Made by a program: the position numbers and the translations under genes. Source: UBA6265 sp964526965 (GTDB lineage Bacteria; Chloroflexota; Chloroflexia; Thermomicrobiales; UBA6265). From it: a stretch of DNA of 32,283 nucleotides. Shown piece after piece: positions 16,194 through 24,360 of this stretch (position 1 is its first letter; the number at the start of each line of letters is the position of its first letter). The DNA lies in the NCBI GenBank assembly GCA_964526965.1, contig CAZGML010000031.1, forward strand, positions 1-32,283, given 5' to 3'. The notes under the pieces are model-generated. The model did not search any database and was not told where the DNA came from. It worked only from the letters and a program-made list of their open reading frames with translations.

Positions 16194-16243
16194 TCGAGCC
16201 GCCGCCAATTCCCTCGTTTATCTGACCAACCAATGCACATGGT

Positions 16244-17110
16244 ATGACAAAGCAACACTACGACATCACCCTGGACAACAACACCGTTATTCCCTGCGAG
16301 AGCTGGGAAACGCATACCGGCATGGCCGGGTACAAGTGGGTTGCGCCCGGTGAGCGGGCCATTTTGCTCTTCCAGCACGGCTATGGAGATTACACCCAGC
16401 GCTACGTGCAGGATCGATCCCGTTTCTTCCCGCACGTTTTGGCGCAAGGGATCAGTGTGTACGGCATTGATATGCCGGGCTGCGGACGGTCGCCCGGGAG
16501 CCGCGGTGCGGTGGACCCGAATGTCGCTACCCGCCACTACCTGCAGGCACGGTCGATCCTCGCCGATGCCGGGGTGCCGGTCTTCCTGGCGGGAATTTCG
16601 CTTGGTGGCCTCGTTGTCGCCACGAGCCTGGTGGAAGATCAAGCGGACGTTGCCGGTGCGATCACCATTTCTGCCGCGCTTAAGTACAGTTACTCCCGCC
16701 CGATTCAGATGTTGGCGCACGTGGGTGGGATGATTCTGCCATCGCGCAGGATTCCCCTTCGCAGCGGACCACTGGAAATGCTCACACGCGATACACATGA
16801 GCAGCAGAAATTACTCAACAATCCGTTACTGGATGTACGCGGCATAACCTGGATTACGGCCAAGGGAACGCTCGGATTGACGCAAAGGAACTGGAAGCGC
16901 TACTCGCAAATCACCGTACCAATTTTGGCGATGCACGGAACCTACGATACCGCCACGAATGCACGGGGAAGTGTGGCACTCATCGATACCGTGAGTTCTG
17001 CGGACAAAACGCTCTATCTCGTTCAGGGCGGCCGACACGACCTGTTTGACGACCTGGTGAGTGACGAAGCGCGGGACACGATCATCACCTGGATGGTTGA
17101 GCGGATATGA
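16244..17110 (+). CDS. Alpha/beta hydrolase (monoacylglycerol lipase-like)
   Basis: This 288-residue protein has no signal peptide. Residues 40-50 (ILLFQHGYGDY) form the oxyanion strand. The nucleophile elbow is GISLGG (Ser119), followed by the acid in HGTYDTAT (Asp235) and the base in GGRHDLF (His265). The order and spacing fit the serine aminopeptidase S33/Hydrolase-4 group, which includes bacterial monoacylglycerol lipases and esterases. The catalytic triad is complete, so it should be active, but the substrate is not evident. The chosen ATG has a weak ribosome site, and with 50 bases after the LuxR stop it may be cotranscribed with the regulator. Confidence 0.85.
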   Translation: MTKQHYDITLDNNTVIPCESWETHTGMAGYKWVAPGERAILLFQHGYGDYTQRYVQDRSRFFPHVLAQGISVYGIDMPGCGRSPGSRGAVDPNVATRHYLQARSILADAGVPVFLAGISLGGLVVATSLVEDQADVAGAITISAALKYSYSRPIQMLAHVGGMILPSRRIPLRSGPLEMLTRDTHEQQKLLNNPLLDVRGITWITAKGTLGLTQRNWKRYSQITVPILAMHGTYDTATNARGSVALIDTVSSADKTLYLVQGGRHDLFDDLVSDEARDTIITWMVERI

Positions 17111-17259
17111 GTGGTCCCTACCCACAGCAGATCGGCATCAGGCGACAAAACACTATACTTGCGCTGACCTGTCGCTTCTGCAACCGGAGTCCTCGTCTTG
17201 TTCACCCACCGCCAGAAACTGAGTAACGAAGCAGCAAGCTGGGATCTGGACCCGACCCT

Positions 17260-18504
17260 ATGCTGAAGCGCAGCCACCTTATCACCATTCTTATCTCAGC
17301 GCTGATCTTCGTGATTGCGATGTGGCAGTATCTGCCGACGATTGAGGAGCGCGAGTTTCACCGCGATGAAGCGCGCTGGATTCACCGGACAGAATACGTA
17401 CGCGAGCTCGCCAATCCGTTCAGCGATTACTGGGATGAGTCGACATGGGCCGATGGCGAAACGCTTGACCACCGCAATCGCTTACGAGCACAACCTCCGG
17501 TTGGCTCGTATGTGATGGGCATCGGGTTCCTCTTGCAAGGTCAGCCGCTTCCGGATATCGGCTATTGGAACATGGACCACGATACCGAGTGGAACGCTGA
17601 ACAGGGCAACTTGCCTGATGAAGAGATGCTGAAAACGGCCCGTCGAACGACGGCAACGCTGACAGCATTGACAGCGGTGGCGATCTTTCTGGTCGGAGCG
17701 CGACTTACCACAACCATCGGTGCAACTGTTGCCGCGCTGGTATTTGCGCTTCATCCCCTCACAATGTATCTCTCCACGTTTGCCGGCTCGGATGCGGCGC
17801 TTGTCTTTTTCATCGCCCTGTCCGCACTCTTCGCAGCACGACTGGCGGAGAATCTGACCTGGCCACGAGCCATACTGCTTGGCCTTGCCATCGGGTTGGG
17901 TGGCGGCGTGAAGTTGAGTCCGCTCGGGATTGCAGGCGTATTGGCGATCTTCGGATTGTTGCTGCTCATTGCGAAATCCAGGGAGTCCTCCCGCCTGGCG
18001 CCAAAGCTGATTGTGCAGCCACTCATCGCTGGTGCGACCTTCGTAATCAGCTATCCGTACGTTTGGCGGAATCCGATTGAGAACAGCCTGAACCTTTTGC
18101 GATACCGAACCATGAGCTTTGACCTGCAGAGCTCGCTGTGGGAACACGTGGCAATTGACTCACCGCTCGAGGCGCTGGATCGCATCTGGAATCGATTTGC
18201 TGGTGAAGAATGGTCGCTGCTTGGGCGATTTTTCGGCGTGGCCTTACCAATTGAAACCCTGCTCACCATCGCCGGGCTGGGGGTCCTGACAATTCTTGTG
18301 TTTCGCCGTGGACTCTCCAGCGCGACAGCGATGATCGCAGCGACGATCGGCGCCGCTGCAGCGATCACGATTGTCGGCATGCAAGTCGACTGGGCGCGAT
18401 ACCATTGGCCGATCCTGCTGGGGATGGCCTTGTGCATTGGATTAGCCATTGGCGCTGTGCAGCGGCGACTTCTTCCGAAACGCCGGACCCCTGCTGCGAC
18501 TTGA
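17260..18504 (+). CDS. Membrane glycosyltransferase, GT39/PMT-like
   Basis: This 414-residue protein has about nine or ten membrane helices. After the first helix comes an extracytoplasmic loop with HRDEARWIHR (34-43), whose Asp36-Glu37 matches the acidic DE motif of polyprenyl-phosphate-sugar-dependent C-type glycosyltransferases. A later RAQPPVGSYVMGIG sits where such enzymes have a conserved Pro-rich loop. Such enzymes transfer a sugar from a lipid carrier to protein, lipid or cell-wall glycan outside the membrane. The protein is shorter than typical family members, and most of its C-terminal half is hydrophobic. The start ATG has only a weak GGGAT upstream. The gap before it contains a TATACT box that might give it its own promoter. 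Confidence 0.75.
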   Translation: MLKRSHLITILISALIFVIAMWQYLPTIEEREFHRDEARWIHRTEYVRELANPFSDYWDESTWADGETLDHRNRLRAQPPVGSYVMGIGFLLQGQPLPDIGYWNMDHDTEWNAEQGNLPDEEMLKTARRTTATLTALTAVAIFLVGARLTTTIGATVAALVFALHPLTMYLSTFAGSDAALVFFIALSALFAARLAENLTWPRAILLGLAIGLGGGVKLSPLGIAGVLAIFGLLLLIAKSRESSRLAPKLIVQPLIAGATFVISYPYVWRNPIENSLNLLRYRTMSFDLQSSLWEHVAIDSPLEALDRIWNRFAGEEWSLLGRFFGVALPIETLLTIAGLGVLTILVFRRGLSSATAMIAATIGAAAAITIVGMQVDWARYHWPILLGMALCIGLAIGAVQRRLLPKRRTPAAT

Positions 18505-18696
18505 TCACTCTCCGACTCCGGCCTTTGCGGCGTGAGACCGCTGGCAATACGTGCACCAGAACATCGTTACGATTCTCAGCGATTTCCCGATGTTCACAGC
18601 CATTCTCAGCAGTGATACTGTGATTTTCCTGACAGATGTGAGGGTTAATCCCGATTGATATGGTCGGATATATACAGGTAGGCTAAAGGCACTGTT

Positions 18697-18726
18697 GCGA
18701 GGGCGGTAAACCGATTGCGCCCTCGC
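18697..18726 (+). other. Leader hairpin before the DUF2249 gene
   Basis: GCGAGGGC (18697-18704) pairs perfectly with GCCCTCGC (18719-18726), ending 25 bases before the DUF2249 start. The stretch 18505-18751 otherwise shows only a weak TTGATA (18655-18660) promoter-like element. The hairpin might influence translation or message stability. Confidence 0.4.
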
Positions 18727-18751
18727 CGGGATTTATTCCAGGAGTGTTTTC

Positions 18752-18991
18752 ATGAGTGATCGCCACACTATCGATGTTCGCGAAATCGTTCCGAAAGAGC
18801 GACATCCACTGCTCTTTAAGACGTTCGATGATCTGGCTGCCGGTGAATCGTTCGAGCTAATCAACGACCATGATCCGAAGCCGCTCTACTATCAGTTCAT
18901 GGCGGAGCGCCCGGGTCAGCTTGGCTGGGAGTACAAAGAGGAGGGTCCGGACGTGTGGCGAGTCGTGCTCACCAAGCAGGCGACGGCATAG
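18752..18991 (+). CDS. DUF2249 domain protein
   Basis: This 79-residue cytosolic protein consists almost entirely of one DUF2249 domain: VREIVPKERHPLLFKTFDDL, then INDHDPKPLYYQF and a terminal WRVVL. The fold is TusA-like. The HPLLF and NDHDPKPLYYQ motifs are the family's most conserved parts. Members are often found with heme, hemerythrin or nitrogen-oxide metabolism proteins, but no reaction is established. The ATG follows AGGAG at good spacing. It is a single gene with a terminator on its 3' side. Confidence 0.88.
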   Translation: MSDRHTIDVREIVPKERHPLLFKTFDDLAAGESFELINDHDPKPLYYQFMAERPGQLGWEYKEEGPDVWRVVLTKQATA

Positions 18992-19013
18992 CCCCGGGCT
19001 AAGTATTCGGCCT

Positions 19014-19047
19014 AATGCCGGCGGGACTGAAGTGTCTCGCCGGCATT
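19014..19047 (+). terminator. Terminator after the DUF2249 gene
   Basis: AATGCCGGCG (19014-19023) and CGCCGGCATT (19038-19047) form a perfect 10-bp stem around a 14-base loop, followed by TGTGT. The tail is short, so termination efficiency is uncertain. Confidence 0.6.
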
Positions 19048-19256
19048 TGTGTACCTCATCTATCCCTGTCAGTATCGAGTGCTCCTGGTAGCTTTCACCG
19101 CTACTCACTTCCAAATCCCAACATTCTCCTTGCCCCTCCGATCGCCCACACCCCTGCTTTCACCGTGGCAACGATCATCGCCAAAGAAAGCACAACACTC
19201 GTCACGATACAGAAATAACACGGCTGTTCCTGGTTCACGCCTGCACTCCTTTTCAA

Positions 19257-20279
19257 TTACGGGGAATAATGAACGAATCGCGATCGACGGAAGATGCACT
19301 TCTGCCAATTGCGCACATTGTCTCCGGCGACAAAGTGGTTCATCAGGTTGGTTCTATCGCTCACGTGCCACAAATCGCAGGCATGGCCGATCTCATGTGC
19401 GAGCACCTGTCCTGAGCTCGACTGGTCGATGATCACGTAGTCCGTACCCGGAATGTGGCAGCCAACATCATTGCCCTCGATGATGTCGCGGATAAAGATG
19501 ATATTGAGTGCGCCATGTAGCAGTTCTGTCACCACATCTATCGGATCCGTACTGCATCCAAACACATCGGCAAACGTACCGTCGGCATCGTCTGTCAGGT
19601 TGATCGCTTCGGAAGAAAACAGCTGGCTTGCATCACACGCTGTGACATCAAGCCGTTCGGGCGGGACCTGCACGAGTTTTCTGCCGTGAATGTGCAGGTG
19701 CACGTTGAATCGTCGGGAGATGATGTCGCTCGCCTCTTTTAGCGCGGTGTCAACCTGGGCATCACTCACCACCGGCACACCATCCCTGCCAGCCAGCACT
19801 GTGACACATGCGTGCAGGTGCTTGCGGACGTTGAGCCCAAGCATACAGAGCAGGAATTCGGGAATACCAACGAAGATCGAAATGATGATTCGGATCCAGT
19901 TGACGACGAAATCGACGATGAAACACACGATTCGCAAGATGGTCAGGAAGATCGTCATCGGAATGAGAATGAAGATCTTGATAAGCGACGTGATAACTTC
20001 GCAAACGGTTTTCACGATGGTTTTGATCACCCGGAACCAGACTTCCACCAGATTACAGACGGTCTTGGTGACCCAATCGCACAGCTCACTGAGTGGCCAG
20101 GGCATCCATTTACAGACCTTCTCTGAAACGGTGCGGCACTGATTTTCCCATCGGGATTCCCATTCCTCAATCGTTGTCACCACCTCGCGGCAGATGGTTT
20201 GAACCATGGTTATCAGCGTCTCGATAACGGTATAGATGGTTTGCTCAATGATCTCGGCAATCTTCATACACTTCAGCAT
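19257..20279 (-). CDS. Putative metzincin metallopeptidase with Cys/Trp-rich hydrophobic N-terminal half
   Basis: The 340-residue protein has two contrasting halves. Residues ~1-150 are almost entirely hydrophobic and amphipathic helices with regularly placed Cys and Trp (WENQC, KVCKWMPWP, LCDWV, TVCNLVEVW), ending in two or three membrane-like segments. There is no classical signal peptide. Residues ~165-340 resemble a protease domain: LAHEIGHACDLWH (293-305) is an HExxHxxxxxH zinc site with Asp where metzincins have Gly, and TNLMNH (310-315) is a credible Met-turn eight residues after the third His. Catalytic Glu296 is present. It is probably membrane-attached. The ATG has GGAGAG six bases upstream. 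It stands alone, convergent with DUF2249 and divergent from the riboswitch. I do not recognise the N-terminal family. Confidence 0.7.
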   Translation of the reverse strand: MLKCMKIAEIIEQTIYTVIETLITMVQTICREVVTTIEEWESRWENQCRTVSEKVCKWMPWPLSELCDWVTKTVCNLVEVWFRVIKTIVKTVCEVITSLIKIFILIPMTIFLTILRIVCFIVDFVVNWIRIIISIFVGIPEFLLCMLGLNVRKHLHACVTVLAGRDGVPVVSDAQVDTALKEASDIISRRFNVHLHIHGRKLVQVPPERLDVTACDASQLFSSEAINLTDDADGTFADVFGCSTDPIDVVTELLHGALNIIFIRDIIEGNDVGCHIPGTDYVIIDQSSSGQVLAHEIGHACDLWHVSDRTNLMNHFVAGDNVRNWQKCIFRRSRFVHYSP

Positions 20280-20574
20280 GGAACTCTCCTTCCAAAAAAG
20301 GAATCAACTGCACGCGGGCTCGTTGCAGGGCTGTTGTGCAAGTGCAAAGCGAAACAATGAGGAGACACTCGACATATCGACATAATACTCCTATGGCAAC
20401 GAGTTGTATACAATTTTGATGAGGCATTTATCGATGAGAGGATCTCGAGGCGAGTGCGCCATGGGCAGGATTACTGACGCGAAGCCAGAGCATGCCGGAC
20501 CAGCGGCGATCAGGCGTTAGTTGACGCCACTTTGCATATGGTTGGAACAGCCACGGTGGCTCAAGCCCACCCGC

Positions 20575-20604
20575 TTGACATCATCGCGCGCGTCACCCTA
20601 CACT
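20575..20604 (+). promoter_or_regulatory. Promoter of the metX riboswitch leader
   Basis: A perfect TTGACA (20575-20580) and TACACT (20599-20604) are spaced 18 bases apart and sit just upstream of the SAM riboswitch. Transcription is predicted to start near 20611. Confidence 0.65.
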
Positions 20605-20623
20605 CTCGGATGACAACCTAATT

Positions 20624-20728
20624 GCCTTATCCAGAGCGGTGGAGGGAATCGGCCCTGTGAAGCCCGGCAGCCTACGAGAACGATCTCGCAAGGTGCCAAC
20701 TCCGGCAGATGTATCTGCGAGATAAAGG
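20624..20728 (+). ncRNA. SAM-I riboswitch (S-box leader)
   Basis: The conserved S-box blocks occur in order: the P1 strand CCTTATCC, AGAGCGGTGGAGGGA, GGCCCTGTGAAGCCCGGCAGCC, a variable P3 hairpin (ACGAGAACGATCTCGCAAGG), GGTGCCAACTCCGGCAG, and the closing P1 strand GATAAAGG with one bulged A. This RNA binds S-adenosylmethionine. Binding normally stabilises P1 and allows the downstream terminator to form, turning off methionine genes. Confidence 0.95.
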
Positions 20729-20754
20729 ATTAGCAACAATGCTTATGCTTGTCG

Positions 20755-20780
20755 CCTCCTGCCTACGCAGGAGGTTTTTA
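20755..20780 (+). terminator. Riboswitch terminator (expression platform)
   Basis: CCTCCTGC (20755-20762) pairs with GCAGGAGG (20767-20774) around CTAC, followed by TTTTTA. It lies 27 bases after the aptamer and before metX, so SAM binding should cause premature termination. Confidence 0.9.
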
Positions 20781-20836
20781 TGGTCTCCGCACCGATCACT
20801 GCCAGCCTTTCTTAGAGTGATTTGAGAGACGAAGCG

Positions 20837-22036
20837 ATGAGCGGAACCACTAACAACCCTGCTACAACACACGAGCCCATGCGCAAGCATCTGCACGTGG
20901 TGCCCAAATATCCTCCGGCGAAAGATGGAATTATGCACCTGGCCCAACTCGGTGAGGTGGAGCTGGAACTTGGGGATACGCTGCCCAACGTGACGCTCGC
21001 CTACCGCACGTGGGGCGAGCTCAACGAGGCCGGCGATAACGCGGTCATCATTCTGCATGCGCTTACTGGCGATTCCCTGGCTGCCGGCGAAGGTGGATGG
21101 TGGGAACCGGTGATCGGTCCCGGCAAGCCGATTGATACGAGCGAGCACTTCGTTATCTGCGCAAACCTGCTCGGCGGTTGCCAGGGTAGTACCGGCCCGG
21201 CCAGCCACGATGAGTACGGCGAATACTACGGCATGCGGTTCCCGCTCGTTACCATTGGCGACATGGTGAAAACCCAACGACTCCTGCTCGAATCCCTTGG
21301 TGTCACAAAGGTAGTGGCAATCGGTGGCAGCATTGGTGGTTTCCAGGCGCTGGAATGGGCCACACGTCACGCGGATATGGTCACCGGTGCCGGATGCATA
21401 GCGGCCGCAGGCAACCTGAACGCCCTCGGCATCGCCGTTCATGGCGAGGTCGGGCGCCGCGCGATTATGGCTGATCCGAACTGGATGGATGGCGACTACC
21501 TGAAGTACGGCGTGTTTCCGGAAGAAGGGCTTGCCATCGCACGCATGGCGGCGATGACGACGTACAACAGCCGCGAGAGCCTGGGTAACCGCTTTGGCCG
21601 CAACCCGGCAGCACGCAAAACGCTTTATCCCGAGTTCGGTACGACATACGATGTTGAAGGATATCTTCACTATCACGGACGGGCGCTGGTACGGCGGTTC
21701 GACGCCAACAGCTATCTCTATCTCACCCGTGCGATGGATATGTACGATGTCGGTCGCGATGGAGGCGATACTCACTGGTTCAGCAAGATCCAGGCACCGT
21801 TGCTTTTTGTTGGTATCAGCACCGACTGGCTCTTCCCGCCGGACGACATTGAACTGCTTGCCGCTCGCCTTGCGGATCGTGGCAAGGATGTGGAATACCG
21901 GTTGATCGATTCTCCCAACGGCCACGATTCCTTCTTAAAGGACTGGGATCAACTCAACCCAATCGTCGAGGGCTTCATGGAATCGCTCGCGAAACCCGTC
22001 AATGAGGATGCTCCAAACGAGCGCGCAAGCTCGTGA
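20837..22036 (+). CDS. metX: Homoserine O-acetyltransferase
   Basis: This 399-residue alpha/beta-hydrolase-fold enzyme acetylates homoserine with acetyl-CoA, the activation step of methionine synthesis. Visible features are TWGELN near the start, HALTGDSLAA, the nucleophile elbow GGSIGGFQALEW (Ser about 162), an Asp in STDWLFPP (about 328) and a His in NGHDSF (about 361), completing the triad. Sequence alone cannot exclude succinyl-CoA use. I choose ATG 20837 over the in-frame TTG 20822; both have weak ribosome sites. It is controlled by the upstream SAM riboswitch and followed by metY, 101 bases later. Confidence 0.95.
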   Translation: MSGTTNNPATTHEPMRKHLHVVPKYPPAKDGIMHLAQLGEVELELGDTLPNVTLAYRTWGELNEAGDNAVIILHALTGDSLAAGEGGWWEPVIGPGKPIDTSEHFVICANLLGGCQGSTGPASHDEYGEYYGMRFPLVTIGDMVKTQRLLLESLGVTKVVAIGGSIGGFQALEWATRHADMVTGAGCIAAAGNLNALGIAVHGEVGRRAIMADPNWMDGDYLKYGVFPEEGLAIARMAAMTTYNSRESLGNRFGRNPAARKTLYPEFGTTYDVEGYLHYHGRALVRRFDANSYLYLTRAMDMYDVGRDGGDTHWFSKIQAPLLFVGISTDWLFPPDDIELLAARLADRGKDVEYRLIDSPNGHDSFLKDWDQLNPIVEGFMESLAKPVNEDAPNERASS

Positions 22037-22137
22037 ATTATCAAACCTTTTCATACCCCTTCGTTGTGGGGCTTGCACCGCCGGCCTACACTTATAAGGT
22101 TGAACTCTAGCGATACGTAGAGAGGGAGAGTTTTTTC

Positions 22138-23430
22138 ATGTCTCAGGATCAGCCAAATTACGGTTTTGATACCAACAGTCTTCACGCCGGCCATACACCG
22201 GATTCCGACACCGGTTCGCGTGCGGTGCCGATTTACCAGACAACGTCGTATGTGTTCCGTGACTCCGAGCAGGCAGCCAACCGGTTTGCCCTGAAGGAAT
22301 TCGGCAACATTTACTCTCGCCTGACGAACCCGACCACCGAAGTGCTTGAAGCACGCGTGGCGGCACTTGAAGGTGGCGTGGCGTCGGTAGCGGCAGCAAG
22401 TGGCCAGGCAGCCATTACCATGGCACTACTGACACTGGCGAAGGCTGGCGACGAAATCGTTGCTACCACCAGCCTTTACGGTGGTACCTACAACCTGCTG
22501 CAGTACGTGTTCCCGCGGTTTGGCGTGAACGTGAAGTTCGTTGATGCAAACCCGCAGGATATCGGTGCTGCGATCACGGACAAGACCCGCGCTGTCTACA
22601 GCGAGACGCTTGGTAACCCGGACCTCCGCACGCTCGATATCCAGGCTGTTGCCGATATCGCCCACGAGGCCGGCGTACCGCTGGTGCTTGATAACACCAC
22701 CCCAAGCCCGGCACTCGTGCGCCCAATCGACCACGGTGCCGATATCGTGATCCACTCCCTCACCAAGTTCATCGGTGGTCATGGCACCAGCATGGGCGGC
22801 ATTGTTGTGGACGGCGGCAAATTCGACTGGGGCAGCAACCCGCGCTTCAAGGAAGACTTCGTCGATCCGGACCCGAGCTACCACGGACTCAACTTCTGGG
22901 AAACGTTCGGCCCAATGGCATTTGCCATCAAGGTACGAGCCCAGTTGCTGCGCGACATTGGCCCCGCCATCAGCCCGTTCAACAGCTGGCAGATCCTGCA
23001 GGGAGCAGAAACCCTCAGCCTGCGCATGGACAAGCACAGCAGCAACTCCGAGAAGGTTGTGGAGTTCCTGCAGGGTCACCCGAAGGTGACATGGGTGAAC
23101 TACCCGGGCCTGAAGGATCACCAGAGCTACGAAACCGCCAAGAAGTACTTCACCAAGGGCAAGTTCGGCTCCCTGATGGGCTTCGGCGTTGAAGGCGGAG
23201 CGGAGGCCGGACGTAAGGTGATTGAATCTGTACAGCTCCTGAGCCACCTGGCAAACCTGGGTGACGCCAAGAGCCTGATCATTCACCCGGCCACCACCAC
23301 CCACTCGCAGCTCACCGAGGAAGAACTCATGAGCACCGGTGTCACTCCGGACTTCATCCGACTCAGCATCGGACTTGAGGATCCCGAGGACATCATTGCT
23401 GACCTGGACCAGGCGCTCAATAAGCTCTAG
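22138..23430 (+). CDS. metY: O-acetylhomoserine sulfhydrylase (aminocarboxypropyltransferase)
   Basis: This 430-residue pyridoxal-phosphate enzyme of the Cys/Met metabolism family makes homocysteine from O-acetylhomoserine and sulfide. The cofactor lysine is in HSLTKFIGGHGTSMGG (about Lys209). YSRLTNPTTEVLEARVAALEGG near residue 60 and the insert with FKEDFVDPDPSYHGLNFWETFG are typical of the long MetY class rather than MetB or MetC. The ATG follows GAGAGGGAGAG. It follows metX in the same orientation and is probably under the same riboswitch, although TTATAAGG at about 22092 may mark a secondary promoter. Confidence 0.95.
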   Translation: MSQDQPNYGFDTNSLHAGHTPDSDTGSRAVPIYQTTSYVFRDSEQAANRFALKEFGNIYSRLTNPTTEVLEARVAALEGGVASVAAASGQAAITMALLTLAKAGDEIVATTSLYGGTYNLLQYVFPRFGVNVKFVDANPQDIGAAITDKTRAVYSETLGNPDLRTLDIQAVADIAHEAGVPLVLDNTTPSPALVRPIDHGADIVIHSLTKFIGGHGTSMGGIVVDGGKFDWGSNPRFKEDFVDPDPSYHGLNFWETFGPMAFAIKVRAQLLRDIGPAISPFNSWQILQGAETLSLRMDKHSSNSEKVVEFLQGHPKVTWVNYPGLKDHQSYETAKKYFTKGKFGSLMGFGVEGGAEAGRKVIESVQLLSHLANLGDAKSLIIHPATTTHSQLTEEELMSTGVTPDFIRLSIGLEDPEDIIADLDQALNKL

Positions 23431-23466
23431 GCTTCGCGCCACTCCAGTACATACCGATAATGGTGT

Positions 23467-23503
23467 AACAGCCCCGGGCCAATGAAATGGTCCCGGGGCT
23501 GTT
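23467..23503 (+). terminator. Terminator-like hairpin after metY
   Basis: AACAGCCCCGGG (23467-23478) pairs with CCCGGGGCTGTT (23492-23503), a perfect 12-bp stem located 37 bases past the metY stop. The loop can add CCA/TGG. The following sequence GGTATACC is not a T-run, so it may need help or mainly stabilise the message. Confidence 0.65.
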
Positions 23504-23805
23504 GGTATACCTGCTACTTTTGTCAATCTGGGAGATTCAGACCAATTTTCGCAAAAGGCGACACCTTTTCGGTACTTGTGCGTTATTACCTGTAGAGGGC
23601 ACGACAATCAACGTCCCAGGTTGGCACAATCCAACCATCTTGTACGTCTGTGTCAGTAGACAGGAGCGCCGCCACCTTCCCCACAAACCCGGCGCGCATC
23701 CTGACCCTCCCCTCCCTTTGCAAGGTGCCCCGGTCCGGGCTCCAGCCAACCCGGACGTTCCGCGGGGCGCCTTGCGGTTTTATCCATTCACGAAAATTCG
23801 TGTGG
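23504..23805. other. Convergent intergenic region with a large composite hairpin
   Basis: No credible gene lies between the metY terminator and the GNAT stop. GGTTGG/CCAACC (23619-23636) is a short hairpin. At 23720-23775 a nested structure occurs: outer arms of 12 bases (11 Watson-Crick pairs and one G-U in RNA) and an inner perfect 7-bp stem GTCCGGG/CCCGGAC. On the plus strand it is followed by GGTTTTAT. It might act as a bidirectional terminator for the converging operons. Confidence 0.5.
23720..23780 (+). terminator. Nested hairpin with T-run between converging operons
   Basis: Outer arms 23720-23731 and 23764-23775 and inner arms 23733-23739 and 23750-23756 give a long two-part stem. 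The plus-strand tail GGTTTTAT supports termination in that direction; the minus-strand tail is purine-rich, so it would not be a classical terminator for the GNAT operon. Confidence 0.45.
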
Positions 23806-24360
23806 CTAATCGCCAACAGGAGTGCCATCTGGCGGATGAGCACCCGGTTCCGCCGGGATGACGCGCTGCATCACAACCCGGGGCCATTCGGCGCTATTCG
23901 TACCCTGTTCGGCATCGTATTTCTCGGCGATGCCTTCGGGCCATTCTTCGCGCGGGATTTCGACGAAGCCAATACGCTCATAATAGGGAGCGTTCCATGG
24001 TACGTTCGCGAAGGACGTCAGCGTGATAAGGCCTCGTTCTTTTGAGCGTGGATCAGCGGAGACAGATTCGATCATGAGCGCACCAAGGCCACGTCGGGAA
24101 GCATCCGGGTGCACGGTGACTTGTTCAATGTGGAGGCTCTTCGGCAGGAAATCTCCCAGCAAATAGGCCTTGAGCACACCGTACTCCACGGCTACCCAGA
24201 AACGCCGCTCCTCGGCGGCCTGCATCAAAAGCGACTCGGCGATTGGGGGCTCGTCCGCCACTGCGGCCATGCCAATTTCGCGAAACGCCTCGGCGGCGGC
24301 TTGCTCCAGTGGAGCTACCTTGTGAATTTCATCGGTGCTACCCAATCTAATCCTGATCAT
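23806..24360 (-). CDS. GNAT family N-acetyltransferase
   Basis: This 184-residue protein has the acetyl-CoA-binding motif A around LHIEQVTVHPDASRRGLG (76-93), with the R-R-G-L-G pyrophosphate loop. Downstream, YYERIGFVEI is the usual motif-B strand-helix. The target amine is unknown. The C-terminal ~40 residues are polar and less family-like. The ATG overlaps the sugar dehydrogenase stop (ATGA), so it is translationally coupled and the last gene of the six-gene heme operon. Confidence 0.88.
   Translation of the reverse strand: MIRIRLGSTDEIHKVAPLEQAAAEAFREIGMAAVADEPPIAESLLMQAAEERRFWVAVEYGVLKAYLLGDFLPKSLHIEQVTVHPDASRRGLGALMIESVSADPRSKERGLITLTSFANVPWNAPYYERIGFVEIPREEWPEGIAEKYDAEQGTNSAEWPRVVMQRVIPAEPGAHPPDGTPVGD

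Noticed and set aside
18655..18674. FNR-type site before the DUF2249 gene
   Set aside because: TTGAT is present but the second half ATCAA is not at the required spacing.
20672..21925. Minus-strand 417-residue frame opposite metX
   Set aside because: It would run through the SAM riboswitch terminator and metX; composition is that of an antisense shadow.
22426..23607. Minus-strand frame opposite metY
   Set aside because: It overlaps metY and its terminator and shows no domain.
23720..23775. T-box or other known riboswitch at the nested hairpin
   Set aside because: The conserved T-box core and a downstream gene in the right orientation are missing.
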